From: Hyphomicrobium sp.
GTDB taxonomy: Bacteria > Pseudomonadota > Alphaproteobacteria > Rhizobiales > Hyphomicrobiaceae
Direction of reading: 5' to 3'
Length of the DNA: 64,000 nucleotides
Assembly: GCA_016793445.1 (NCBI GenBank)
Contig: JAEUME010000020.1
Span: 62,001-126,000, forward strand
Part shown: one piece after another, positions 1 to 8,383 of the stretch
How positions within the stretch are numbered: the first letter of the stretch is position 1
Layout: every line of letters begins with the position of its first letter
Position numbers and translations under genes: made by a program
The notes under the pieces: generated by a model
The model's input: the letters and a program-made list of their open reading frames with translations, nothing else
Database searches by the model: none
What the model was told of the DNA's origin: nothing

Positions 1-52
1 CGACAAGCGAAAGAGGAGCGGACCGTGGCCGGCCGCTGTGTAAATCGGTCAT
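1..52 (-). CDS. 5' end of a leftward gene leaving the window, product unknown
   Basis: An ATG on the minus strand at 52 is preceded by a strong Shine-Dalgarno sequence GGAGGAG (minus strand, about 69 to 63), and the frame stays open to the window edge. The 17 visible residues start MTDLHSGRPR and match no family I recognise. A promoter-like site that is nearly a copy of the one in the hmuT-hmuR divergent region lies just upstream at 108-139. I infer that this gene is co-regulated with heme uptake, but its product cannot be named from this fragment. Confidence 0.45.
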   Translation of the reverse strand, partial: MTDLHSGRPRSAPLSLV

Positions 53-107
53 TTGTATGCGTCTCCTCCAATTGACGGAGTTCAAGGCTCCATAATCGGT
101 CGCGGCG

Positions 108-139
108 AGCATATAATATATACCTATTGAGTCAACAAT
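108..139 (-). promoter_or_regulatory. Leftward sigma70-like promoter with putative iron/heme operator, copy 1
   Basis: On the minus strand TTGACT (135-130) is separated by 16 bases from TATGCT (113-108). The sequence starting ATTGTTGACTCA (139-128) is identical over 12 bases to the site at 2999-3010, and similarity continues into the AT-rich spacer. Two copies in one heme locus suggest a shared operator overlapping the promoter. Which regulator (Irr, RirA or Fur-like) would bind is unknown. Confidence 0.45.
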
Positions 140-153
140 AATGATGCGCTGCC

Positions 154-960
154 TTAACAGAACGGAAGCGCGAAAGGCACCTCGCCTGAGGGCAGCGCAT
201 TTGCCGTGATTGTGCAGCCGTACGCCGCGCTCAAAATGCTGCTGGTTACGACCTCTTTCGGCGTACCCGCCGCCAGGATGCGTCCTTGCCGCATGACAAT
301 GAGGCGATCACACGCGACCGCCGCAAGATTGATGTCGTGAAGGACGGCCAACACGGCCGCCCCTGACTGCGCCTGCGCTTTGACCACATCGAGAACCATG
401 CGCTGGTGGGCAATATCGAGACTTGACGTCGGTTCGTCGAGAAGGATCAGCGGCGCGTTTCCGCCCGGCCGGCGCGATGTCGCAAGTTGACAAAGCGCCC
501 GCGCGATCTGAACGCGCTGGCGCTCGCCGCCAGAAAGGGTCGGATAGCTCCGAAGTGCGAGATGATCGAGATCGACGGCGCGCAGAGCTGTCCGGCATGC
601 GGCATCCACGGTGGGCATGGCGATATCGAAGCCTGGAACCGTTGCACCCAGTCGTACGACTTCGGCGGCGGTGAATGGAAAGGTGAGATCCGAGGACTGC
701 GCAACGACAGCGCGCATGCCGGCAAGCTGCGCGGCTGTGAGACTCTGGACATCATGTCCATTGAGTTTGATGGATCCGGCGGCGGGGATCAATTCCGCGG
801 AAACGAGTTTGAGGAATGTGGATTTTCCGGCGCCGTTTGGCCCGAGGAGGCCGACAACCTCGCCGGCGCACAGTGTGAGGCTCGCGCCGTCCACAAGGCG
901 GTTTCCTCCGGCCAGATAACTGACATTGCACGCTTCGAGCACGATTGCTGCGTCACACAT
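154..960 (-). CDS. hmuV: Heme ABC transporter ATP-binding protein HmuV
   Basis: Cytoplasmic ATPase that powers heme import through the HmuU permease. The 268-residue protein shows a Walker A motif GPNGAGKST near residue 40, the ABC signature LSGGERQRV, and a Walker B motif LILLDEPTSSLD followed by the H-loop (VLHDINLAA). Length and motifs fit the FecE/HmuV family. Its start overlaps the hmuU stop by 8 bases (ATGTGTGA), so the two are translationally coupled. Alternative substrates of this family are cobalamin and siderophores; the neighbouring heme receptor, heme oxygenase and HutX argue for heme. It is the last gene of hmuTUV. Confidence 0.93.
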   Translation of the reverse strand: MCDAAIVLEACNVSYLAGGNRLVDGASLTLCAGEVVGLLGPNGAGKSTFLKLVSAELIPAAGSIKLNGHDVQSLTAAQLAGMRAVVAQSSDLTFPFTAAEVVRLGATVPGFDIAMPTVDAACRTALRAVDLDHLALRSYPTLSGGERQRVQIARALCQLATSRRPGGNAPLILLDEPTSSLDIAHQRMVLDVVKAQAQSGAAVLAVLHDINLAAVACDRLIVMRQGRILAAGTPKEVVTSSILSAAYGCTITANALPSGEVPFALPFC

Positions 961-2026
961 GGCCCGCCCGTTTGAGGATCAGATGAAGAAAAAAGGGCGC
1001 TCCGATCAGCGCCATGACAATGCCGACCGGCAACTCCGCAGGCGCCACGACTGTGCGCGCGACAATGTCAGCGGATATGGCGAGCGTCCCGCCGAGGAGG
1101 GCGCTCGCAGGCAGCACCACCCTATGGTCGGGCCCGGCAATGAGGCGAACCACGTGGGGCACAACAATGCCGACAAAGCCGATGATCCCGGCCACGGCAA
1201 CGGCCGCTCCGACGAGCGCCGCGGTCGCAAAGACGATCATGTACTTCATGCGCCGTACGTCGATACCGAGATGAAACGCCTCCGCCTCGCCGAGCAGCAG
1301 GCCGTTCAAGCCTCGCACGAGACGCGGCAGCAGGATCGATGCGACGACGGCGAAGGGGATGACGGCGAAGACCTTTTGCCAGCTTGCCCCGGCAAAGCTG
1401 CCCAAAGTCCATAATGTCAGATCCCGCAGCGCCCGGTCGTCGCTCGCATAGGCGGCGATGCCCATGAAGGCCTGGGCCAACGCCGCAATCGCCAGACCGG
1501 CAAGAAGGAGACCGGCAGTGGAGAGCGGACGGGTTCCACCCGAAAAAGCGACGAGAAAGGACGTTACCGCAAGTCCGCCCGTGAACGCCGCAAGCGGAAG
1601 CGCATGCCGCCCGAGCAGCGCGACAAGGGGCGCTGCGATGCCATGGCCGAAGGCGATGACAGTGACCGCCGCCAGCGCCGCACCCGATGAGACGCCGATC
1701 AGCCCGGGGTCGGCCAGGGGATTTCGAAACATGCCCTGCATCATTGCGCCGGCTACCGCCAGGGCAGCTCCCACGAACATCGCAAGGAGCGTTCGCGGCA
1801 GACGGATATCGAGCAGGATCAAAATGCCATCTGTGCCGGCAACGTCGCGGTCGCTGAAAAGCGACCACCAGGTATCGAGCGGCAGAACGCCTGTCGCTCC
1901 GATCGAGAGCGAAGACAAGAATACAAGAACCAACAAGACCGATAGGAAGGCTAGCAGCGTTGCCACGCGCGGCCGCCCTCCCGTTATGCTCATAGGCTTC
2001 TCTGCCACGAACTGCGTCTCGGCCAT
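953..2026 (-). CDS. hmuU: Heme ABC transporter permease HmuU
   Basis: Inner-membrane permease of the FecCD/BtuC family that forms the channel for heme. The 357 residues hold about ten hydrophobic segments, beginning with a membrane span near residues 23-45. The sequence around PLADPGLIGVSSGAALAAV is the typical FecCD signature, and GFVGIVVPHVVRLIAGPDHR near the C-terminus is the segment that contacts the ATPase in this family. I chose the ATG at 2026; a TTG lies one codon upstream. It starts five bases after the hmuT stop and overlaps hmuV, which shows a tight operon. Confidence 0.93.
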   Translation of the reverse strand: MAETQFVAEKPMSITGGRPRVATLLAFLSVLLVLVFLSSLSIGATGVLPLDTWWSLFSDRDVAGTDGILILLDIRLPRTLLAMFVGAALAVAGAMMQGMFRNPLADPGLIGVSSGAALAAVTVIAFGHGIAAPLVALLGRHALPLAAFTGGLAVTSFLVAFSGGTRPLSTAGLLLAGLAIAALAQAFMGIAAYASDDRALRDLTLWTLGSFAGASWQKVFAVIPFAVVASILLPRLVRGLNGLLLGEAEAFHLGIDVRRMKYMIVFATAALVGAAVAVAGIIGFVGIVVPHVVRLIAGPDHRVVLPASALLGGTLAISADIVARTVVAPAELPVGIVMALIGAPFFLHLILKRAGHV

Positions 2027-2030
2027 CAAA

Positions 2031-2954
2031 TTAGTTTCCGCTCTTGGCGGCTTCGATTTCCGGATGCAGCAGCTTCAGCAGCGAGAGCATCGCCTCCGCC
2101 GTGCGCGGACCGAATTGAAGAAGCGCAGCGCCGTCAACTTCGTAGATCCGCTTGTCGCGCGCCGCAGGCGTCGAGCTCAAACCGCGGAACGCGGCCATCT
2201 GGGCTTCGATGCTATCCTTTGGACCATCCGCTTGCTGGTTGCGGTCCATTATGAGGATGACGTCGGGCTGTAGCGCAAGGGCCGCTTCGTCGGACAGAGG
2301 TTTGTAGCCCGTCAAGTCCGAGGCAATATTCGCGCCCCCGGCAAGCGCAATGACTTCGTGCGCGGCAGTTCCTGAGCCGGCGGCGATGGCGCGGCCGCCC
2401 TGAAGCGACAGCAGGAAGAGAACGCGCGTTGGGCGTTTTACGGCGGCACGCTGTTGCCTGAGCGCATCAAGTTGGGAATGAACTTTCTGGATCGTCTCCT
2501 CACCGCGCCCGGGAACGCCGAGCAGGTTGGCGACCGCGCGCACGCGCACATCGATACCTTCCGCGCTATCCGGCGAAGCAATCGTCTCGTAGCGCACCGA
2601 GCTTTCCTTCAGCGCAGCGATGACCTCGGGTGGTCCCGCCTTTTCGGTGGCGATGATCAGCGTCGGAGAGACTGAAAGGACGCCTTCCGTTGAAAGTGCG
2701 CGCATGTAGCCGAGGCTCTTTTTATCCTGCAAAGCCTGCTTGGGAAACACGCTCGTACTGTCGACCGCGACAATGTTGGGCTCAAAGCCGAGCGCGTAAA
2801 GAATCTCTGTTACGTCACCGCCGATGGACGCAATTCGCGACGTATCGAGCGGTGCGGCAGCTTGGGATTTGGCCGGCATCAGAAGGGATGCGGCGAGACA
2901 CGCACAGCCCGTGAGGGCGAGCGCAAACGCTCGTGAAATATTTGCTTGCAGCAT
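2031..2954 (-). CDS. hmuT: Periplasmic heme-binding protein HmuT
   Basis: Substrate-binding protein that delivers heme to HmuUV in the periplasm. The frame is open further upstream, but the ATG at 2954 gives a clear signal peptide (a hydrophobic stretch ending near SQAAA), so I use it; the mature part starts about residue 28. The rest matches the periplasmic-binding (TroA/BtuF-like) fold, with RIASIGGDVTEILYALG at the N-lobe and a long backbone helix before VLFLLSLQGGRAIAAG. It is 307 residues, the usual family size. It is the first gene of the leftward hmuTUV operon, expressed from the divergent region it shares with the receptor gene. Confidence 0.9.
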   Translation of the reverse strand: MLQANISRAFALALTGCACLAASLLMPAKSQAAAPLDTSRIASIGGDVTEILYALGFEPNIVAVDSTSVFPKQALQDKKSLGYMRALSTEGVLSVSPTLIIATEKAGPPEVIAALKESSVRYETIASPDSAEGIDVRVRAVANLLGVPGRGEETIQKVHSQLDALRQQRAAVKRPTRVLFLLSLQGGRAIAAGSGTAAHEVIALAGGANIASDLTGYKPLSDEAALALQPDVILIMDRNQQADGPKDSIEAQMAAFRGLSSTPAARDKRIYEVDGAALLQFGPRTAEAMLSLLKLLHPEIEAAKSGN

Positions 2955-2998
2955 GAGGTGTGGCTCCACGGGAACGCACCGGAACAGCGCATCGACCG

Positions 2999-3031
2999 AT
3001 TGTTGACTCAGTAAGTAGATAATAATATGGT
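2999..3031 (+). promoter_or_regulatory. Rightward sigma70-like promoter with putative iron/heme operator, copy 2
   Basis: TTGACT (3003-3008) and TATGGT (3026-3031) are spaced by 17 bases, pointing at the receptor gene. ATTGTTGACTCA at 2999-3010 is identical to the copy at 139-128 on the minus strand. The site lies 45 bases from the hmuT start on the other side, so a protein bound here could control both directions. The regulator is not encoded in the window. Confidence 0.5.
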
Positions 3032-3184
3032 CCCCAAGTCCACAGTCAAAAATCTTCGCGCGTCTTTCTGCGCACACCTGGCGGACGCGAAGTGGCAAGT
3101 CAGCCAGCCGGTGCCTCATAGGCGCCGCATCGCCAGCCAGCCACACACACTCAAGAATTGAGCTTTGGGGGAGCTGGCATCATC

Positions 3185-5329
3185 ATGTCCGGAGTCTTAT
3201 CGCGAGTCTTGACGGGGACCGTTTCCGTCATCGCTTTGAATTCTGTCACCGCATCGGCGCAGGCGCAGGAAATCTCGCTTGATCCGATTTCTGTATTCGC
3301 GACAGCTGGGGGTTCTGTCACGGCATTCCTCTACCCCGGGCAAGTGAGTGTCGTCGAACGCGAGGCAATCGAGGACCTGAGCGCGACAAGGGCGGCCGAC
3401 GTCTTCAAGGGCGTGCCGGGTATTGTTTTCGAGGGCGGTCCGCGCCGTTCCGGACAGGTGCCGAATGTGCGCGGATTTGAAGGGGAATCCGTTGTCATAT
3501 TGTTCGACGATGCGCGCCAGAACTTCTCGGCCGGTCATGACGGCCGCTTCTTCATAGATACCGACATCCTGAGAGCGGCGGAGGTTGTCAAAGGGCCAAC
3601 GTCCTCGATCTATGGATCAGGCGCCATCGGCGGTGTTATCGCTTTCCGCACCATCGAGGCCGCTGATCTTCTGGAGCCGGGCCAGAACGCCGCTGTTCGA
3701 GTAAGGGCCGGCTTCCAAAGCGTCGACGACGAGCAGAGCTATGCCGTGACGGGCGTGCAGCGCTCGGAGAGCGGCGACGTCGATCTGGTGGCCCATCTTG
3801 GCTATCGCGACTCGTCTGATATCGAACTCGGCAGCGGTGCGATCCTGCCCGCCGACGATCAACTCGCGAACGCGTTCGTCAAGGGCGGTTTCGGCTTCGG
3901 CGACGGGCTTAAGTGGACGACGTCGTGGATGTACTACAACCTTAACGCGCTCGATCCTCAGAACCCGCAAGGCGCGAACGTCGCGGAGCCCGGTAATCCA
4001 CTCGTCGACAGAAAGGTGCTGAACAGCACGCTGCAGTCCAAATTGGAGTGGAAACCTTCGGGTAACGATTTGATCGATGCGCGCATCATCGGTTATCGCA
4101 CCCTCAACGAGGTCGAAGAGCCCGAGGTCGTGGCCAATCGCATCACCTCGCGCGAGGTCGAGACGTTCGGTTTCAAGGCTTCGAACACCTCGCGGTTCAT
4201 GCTGTCTGATATGGCCGGGTTGAAATGGACTTACGGCACCGATATCTACCAGGATGAGCAGACCGGGTCCGACAGCGTAACGGGCGATGGTACGCGCGGC
4301 GGCGTTCCCGATGCCACAAGCAATTTCATGGGCTTTTATACCGAAGCGGAGTTCGAAGTCGGTAAAGTCGGTGAAGGTGCGGGCCAGCTCGCTCTTATCC
4401 CCGGCGTGCGTTGGGATAGCTTCAAATCGGAGTCGGACCTGGGGAACGACATTGACGAGACGGCCCTTTCGCCCAAGATCGCGGCGGCTTGGCGTCCTGT
4501 CGAGTGGTTCAACCTGTTTGGCAACTACGGAAAGGCTTTCCGAGCGCCGTCCTATAACGAGGCCTATGCGGTCGGAAATCACTTTGTGATCCCGCTGCCG
4601 GGCGGTCTTGTTGCCAACGACTTCATCACCAATCCTAACCTCCAGCCTGAAGAGGCTTTGGGCTGGGAAGCGGGCGCCGCTTTCAAGTTCGAGAACGTGG
4701 TTGCCAACGGTGACGTTCTTCGCGTCAAGGGCTCCTACTACGAGAACACTGTCGACGATCTCATTCAGCTCGAGGTCAACACGCCGTTTGAAAATCTGTC
4801 GCTGCGGTGCTTCGGAGCGCCGTTCGGCCCGCCCTGCATCGGCGGCGCGGCTGTCGGCTGGACGTCACAGAACGTCAACGTACAGAATGCACGGCTCGAC
4901 GGCGTCGAAGTCGAAGCCTTCTATGACAGCAGGTATTTCTTTGCTCGCGCGACGTACGCCCAGATCGACGGCGTCGATCTCGACACCGGTGACTATGCCG
5001 GCAATCTCTATCCTAATCTTTATTTTGTCGATGCCGGCTTCAAGATTCCGGATATCTCCACGCGCATCGGCGCGCGGGCAACGTTTGCGAGCGACTTTAC
5101 GAAGGCGAACGAGATCTCAGAGTATCGAGACGGCTATGAGGTGTTCGATCTCTATGCGATCTGGCAGCCGGTCGACGGAATGTGGAAGGGTGTACGCATC
5201 GACCTGGGTATCGATAACGTCACGGATGAGGACTACGAAGTTGTCGCTGCGGGCGTGAGCGAGGAAGGCCGCAACTATAAAGCCGGCATCTCGTACACAA
5301 TTCCGATTTGCGGCACCAAAGCGTGTTGA
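3185..5329 (+). CDS. hmuR: TonB-dependent outer-membrane heme/hemoglobin receptor
   Basis: Outer-membrane beta-barrel that takes up heme using TonB energy. The ATG at 3185 follows a Shine-Dalgarno GGGGGAG (3167-3173) and gives a signal peptide; a TTG at 3158 also opens the frame but lacks such a site. After cleavage a TonB-box-like DPISVFAT precedes the plug, with the usual VPNVRGFEGESVVILFDD. The two hallmark motifs of heme receptors are present: FRAP (about residue 452) and NPNL (about 483), with a histidine at about 466 between them, where a heme-ligating His is known in HemR-type receptors. The protein ends in hydrophobic/aromatic strands typical of barrels. A terminator follows. Confidence 0.92.
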   Translation: MSGVLSRVLTGTVSVIALNSVTASAQAQEISLDPISVFATAGGSVTAFLYPGQVSVVEREAIEDLSATRAADVFKGVPGIVFEGGPRRSGQVPNVRGFEGESVVILFDDARQNFSAGHDGRFFIDTDILRAAEVVKGPTSSIYGSGAIGGVIAFRTIEAADLLEPGQNAAVRVRAGFQSVDDEQSYAVTGVQRSESGDVDLVAHLGYRDSSDIELGSGAILPADDQLANAFVKGGFGFGDGLKWTTSWMYYNLNALDPQNPQGANVAEPGNPLVDRKVLNSTLQSKLEWKPSGNDLIDARIIGYRTLNEVEEPEVVANRITSREVETFGFKASNTSRFMLSDMAGLKWTYGTDIYQDEQTGSDSVTGDGTRGGVPDATSNFMGFYTEAEFEVGKVGEGAGQLALIPGVRWDSFKSESDLGNDIDETALSPKIAAAWRPVEWFNLFGNYGKAFRAPSYNEAYAVGNHFVIPLPGGLVANDFITNPNLQPEEALGWEAGAAFKFENVVANGDVLRVKGSYYENTVDDLIQLEVNTPFENLSLRCFGAPFGPPCIGGAAVGWTSQNVNVQNARLDGVEVEAFYDSRYFFARATYAQIDGVDLDTGDYAGNLYPNLYFVDAGFKIPDISTRIGARATFASDFTKANEISEYRDGYEVFDLYAIWQPVDGMWKGVRIDLGIDNVTDEDYEVVAAGVSEEGRNYKAGISYTIPICGTKAC

Positions 5330-5383
5330 TGCTCGTATCGGGCTCGCGCGGGTACGGGCACACCTGAGGGAACCGCGAGAGCG

Positions 5384-5428
5384 GCGGACCGGCTGCAAAC
5401 CCCGCGCAGCCGGTCCGCTGCCGATTTT
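5384..5428 (+). terminator. Intrinsic terminator after the heme receptor gene
   Basis: A perfect 13-bp stem (5384-5396 with 5406-5418, GCGGACCGGCTGC) with a 9-base loop is followed by a short T run at 5425-5428. It lies between the receptor and the heme oxygenase gene, so it may only partly stop transcription and lower expression of the downstream genes. Confidence 0.7.
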
Positions 5429-5471
5429 GTTGAATTGAGTTGCAAGTTAAAGCGCAAAGGAGGCGCACTTC

Positions 5472-5813
5472 ATGTACATCGCAATGAACCGATTCAAGGT
5501 TGCCAAGGGCTCCGAGAAGGATTTCGAAGATATCTGGATGAAACGGGACACGTACCTCAACGAGTTGCCGGGATTCATCGAGTTTCATCTCCTCAAAGGA
5601 CCGGAACGCGAGGATCACGTCCTCTATGCGTCGCATACCGTATGGCGCTCTTTCGCGGATTTCGAGCATTGGACCAAGTCCGATCAGTTCCGCAAAGCGC
5701 ACGGCAGCGCGGGTTCGAGCAAGCCGCTCTATTTAGGTCATCCGGAGTTTGAAGGTTTCCACGTCATGCAGACCGTGGGCGCCGATGGCGCGCGTAGCGT
5801 TGCAGCGGCCTAA
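5472..5813 (+). CDS. hmuQ: IsdG-type heme-degrading monooxygenase (HmuQ/HmuD-like)
   Basis: Cytosolic enzyme that opens the heme ring and releases iron. The 113-residue protein has the ferredoxin-like ABM fold of IsdG/IsdI. The catalytic triad of that family can be placed directly: Asn6 (in MYIAMNRFKV), Trp67 (in FEHWTKS) and His77 (in RKAHG), nearly the same numbering as in the staphylococcal enzymes (Asn7, Trp67, His77). A strong ribosome site AAGGAGG lies at 5457-5463. In Bradyrhizobium related proteins (HmuQ, HmuD) sit in heme-uptake loci, as here. The HutX-like gene follows 17 bases downstream. Confidence 0.9.
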   Translation: MYIAMNRFKVAKGSEKDFEDIWMKRDTYLNELPGFIEFHLLKGPEREDHVLYASHTVWRSFADFEHWTKSDQFRKAHGSAGSSKPLYLGHPEFEGFHVMQTVGADGARSVAAA

Positions 5814-5830
5814 GTGATCGGAGTTGTAAC

Positions 5831-6358
5831 ATGTCTTCAGCGACTGCTGCGCCCGTCGAAGGCGCAGAAGCGCGTGTTCCGCTCGCAGAGCGCATGCGTG
5901 CGAATCCCGACGGGATCATCGAGAAGATCGCTCACGACTACGGTGTCAGCACGCTGGACGTGGTCAAGGCATTGCCGCAAGCACACAGAACAATCGTAGC
6001 GTTCGAGAAGTTTTCCCGGACGCTCGATGCCATCGGGACATGGGGCGACATTCTCTTCATCGTCCACACGCCTGACATCGTGCTTGAGTGCGAAGGCCCC
6101 CTGCCGGCCGGAACGTATAGCCGCGGTTACTACAATCTGCACGGAGACAGTCCGATCGGCGGGCACATCCGGGCGGAGAACTGCGCGGCGATTGCGTTCG
6201 TATCGCGCCCCTTCATGGGACGCCAATCCTGCTCGGTGCAGTTCTTCAACGCGAACGGCGAAGCCATGTTCAAGATCTTCGTCCGTCGCGACGAAGCGCG
6301 CAATCTGATCCCCGAGCAGGTCGCGGCCTTCGAGGCGTTGCGCGCGGACCTTGCCTGA
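5831..6358 (+). CDS. hutX: HutX/HugX family cytosolic heme-utilization protein
   Basis: This 175-residue protein matches the HutX/HuvX/HugX family, small cytosolic heme carriers in heme-uptake operons. Recognisable parts are the N-terminal IIEKIAHDYGVSTLDVVKALP, the central TWGDILFIVHTPDIVLECEG, and the strand region FVSRPFMGRQSCSVQFFNA with the following AMFKIFVRRD. No signal peptide is present, which fits the cytosol. It lies between the heme oxygenase and the TonB gene in one apparent operon, and probably hands heme from the importer to the oxygenase. That hand-over is inferred, not shown. Confidence 0.88.
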   Translation: MSSATAAPVEGAEARVPLAERMRANPDGIIEKIAHDYGVSTLDVVKALPQAHRTIVAFEKFSRTLDAIGTWGDILFIVHTPDIVLECEGPLPAGTYSRGYYNLHGDSPIGGHIRAENCAAIAFVSRPFMGRQSCSVQFFNANGEAMFKIFVRRDEARNLIPEQVAAFEALRADLA

Positions 6359-6370
6359 GGATGGACCGCC

Positions 6371-7429
6371 GTGGAGCAAGGCGCCGAGGCTTACTCATGT
6401 GATGTAGACCGCGAACCCGAACCGCTGGAGCAAGCCGCGCAGGAAGAGATTTTGCTGGACTTCTTTTCCGCCGGTGATGAGCCTGAAGCACGCCAGCCGG
6501 CCCCGTCGTATATGCGCAATCCGGCGATCGGTTGGCTGGCGTCTTCAGGCTCTCTCATTCTGCACGCCTGTTTCGCCGCCGTGCTCCTTTATCACACCGT
6601 ACCCGAGACCGGCATTGCCCAGCAGCCGACGCAGGCCGTGAGCCTTGAAATCGCGCTCGTCAGCCAGGTCGAACAGTCGGAAATTTCCGCCAGCGATGCG
6701 CCAACCGCTACCAATTCAGCCGTTGCCGCAACAGAAGGCAGCGAGGTCGAGGCGTTGGCCGCGTCGGAGACGGCCGAAGAGGTCAAAACGCCAGACACCA
6801 TCGAGGCAACGCCGGAGCTCACCGAGCCGTCCGAGCGCAGCGAAAGCGATGCGGGCGCGAGCGTCATCAGTGGTGCTGGTCCGGAAGCCGACGTGCCGGT
6901 AAGCGAGCTCGAGACAGAAGAGTTCGCCCCCCAAGCCGCGCCTACCAAAAAGATCGAAAAGCAGGAGCCGGCAGAAACGCCCGTCCAGCCGAGGGCGGAG
7001 GACAAACCGGCACCCAAGCCTAAGCCCAAGCCGCAGGCAAAAGCGGCGGCCCGGCAGCCCGATAAAGGCGAGCAGCGTGAGACGCACCAGAAGGGCGGAC
7101 AGACCTCGCGCAGCAGCGCGGCGCAAGCCGGCAAGGGCGGACGCGCCTCTGCGAGTGCCGGGAGCATCATGGGCTATGCGGCGCAGGTTCGTGCCCGCGT
7201 GGCGCGCAACAGTCCTTCAGGTGCGGGCGCGCGCGGCACGGCGGTCGTGTCATTCGGCGTGACCTCAAGCGGCGGGTTGGCGTACGCCCGCCTCTCGCGA
7301 TCCTCGGGTGTGTCTTCTCTCGACAGCGCGGCCGTGTCGGCAGTGCGCCGCGCAGCACCGTTTCCAAAGCCGCCCGCCGGCGCCTCCTCACGTCAACTTT
7401 CGTTCTCGGTGCCGTTCCATTTTCGCTGA
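6371..7429 (+). CDS. tonB: TonB energy-transducing protein
   Basis: Inner-membrane protein that couples the proton motive force to the outer-membrane receptor. The order is an acidic cytoplasmic N-terminus of about 50 residues, one membrane span (WLASSGSLILHACFAAVLLY), a long Pro/Lys/Glu-rich periplasmic linker (PKPKPKPQAK), and a C-terminal TonB domain starting about GYAAQVRARVARN and ending SFSVPFHFR. The start used is GTG at 6371, 12 bases after hutX; an ATG at 6512 just before the membrane span is possible and would remove the unusual N-terminal extension. ExbB and ExbD are not in the window. Confidence 0.88.
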   Translation: MEQGAEAYSCDVDREPEPLEQAAQEEILLDFFSAGDEPEARQPAPSYMRNPAIGWLASSGSLILHACFAAVLLYHTVPETGIAQQPTQAVSLEIALVSQVEQSEISASDAPTATNSAVAATEGSEVEALAASETAEEVKTPDTIEATPELTEPSERSESDAGASVISGAGPEADVPVSELETEEFAPQAAPTKKIEKQEPAETPVQPRAEDKPAPKPKPKPQAKAAARQPDKGEQRETHQKGGQTSRSSAAQAGKGGRASASAGSIMGYAAQVRARVARNSPSGAGARGTAVVSFGVTSSGGLAYARLSRSSGVSSLDSAAVSAVRRAAPFPKPPAGASSRQLSFSVPFHFR

Positions 7430-7646
7430 GGGTCGACGAGTGGCGGATCGGCAGCTCGGAGGCTGGCAGTGACAGGTTCGACGGAAGCTTCTGCTGTTGC
7501 GGCAGATGGGCATCCAGGAAGATGCGGTTCAGAAGCCGCAATCCGTCGCACCATATCACCCGCGCGTTTGCCTGATCTGGATCAACGCGTCGTAAGGGGC
7601 TAGTCCTTACCGGATGCACCAGGACAACAGCGCATAGGTTCGCGCA

Positions 7647-8222
7647 ATGACCTTCATGGCCTTCGTTTCTGCCGTTCTCGCGATCCTTATCGCGCCGGGC
7701 CCCACAAATACGCTCATGAGCCTTGCCGGGGCGCAGTCAGGGCTGGGTCGTGTCATCCGCCTTCTGCCAGCCGAGGTGTCGGGCTACCTGACGACAAGTG
7801 TGCCACTTGTCTTTATGGGCGCGGAACTGATCGAGCGGTATCCCGCTGGAGCTGCCTTATTGAAGATCGTCGCCGCAGTGTGGGTCATGTTTCTTGCCCT
7901 CAAGCTATGGGGGCGAGGGGACACCGCTGTTGCGTCGAGTGAAGTGACGGCGCGCAGGGTCTATGTGACGACCATGCTGAACCCCAAGGCGCTTATTTTT
8001 GGCCTTGTCCTGCTTCCGGCGCCCATTGACCCTCAGTTTGTGCCGAGGCTCGGGCTATTCATCCTCATGGTGGTGGGCGTGGCGCTGTTATGGGGTACGG
8101 CCGGAGCGCTCACTCAAATTGGAAGTTCCGGCGGGGGTCGTGTGCGGACGGTTCAACGCATTGCCTCTGTCTGGCTTGCCGTCGTCGCGATGACACTTCT
8201 TGCGGGCGCGGTCAGCGCCTGA
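7647..8222 (+). CDS. LysE family amino-acid exporter-like membrane protein
   Basis: A 191-residue inner-membrane protein with about five or six hydrophobic segments. The N-terminus FVSAVLAILIAPGPTNTLM carries the LysE/RhtB signature (a hydrophobic run, then PGPT). Later VTTMLNPKALIFGLVLLP is the conserved loop-helix of this family. Members export amino acids or related small molecules; the substrate cannot be told here. It is separated from tonB by about 215 bases in which I see no gene. The sequence lacks a strong ribosome site. Whether it belongs to the heme regulon is doubtful. Confidence 0.82.
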   Translation: MTFMAFVSAVLAILIAPGPTNTLMSLAGAQSGLGRVIRLLPAEVSGYLTTSVPLVFMGAELIERYPAGAALLKIVAAVWVMFLALKLWGRGDTAVASSEVTARRVYVTTMLNPKALIFGLVLLPAPIDPQFVPRLGLFILMVVGVALLWGTAGALTQIGSSGGGRVRTVQRIASVWLAVVAMTLLAGAVSA

Positions 8223-8383
8223 CCTTTTACTCTGCAGCGGAACGCTTCGTTTTTGTTGGCGGAGGCGGGTGCTCGCGCAGCTTCCCTTCTCAGCGACGCT
8301 CACCTCGCCCGCCTTCACGTCTGGCCGGTAGATAGAATGTAGAAGTACACGTGTGGCTACGGCGCACCCAGGGAGCCATCTTG

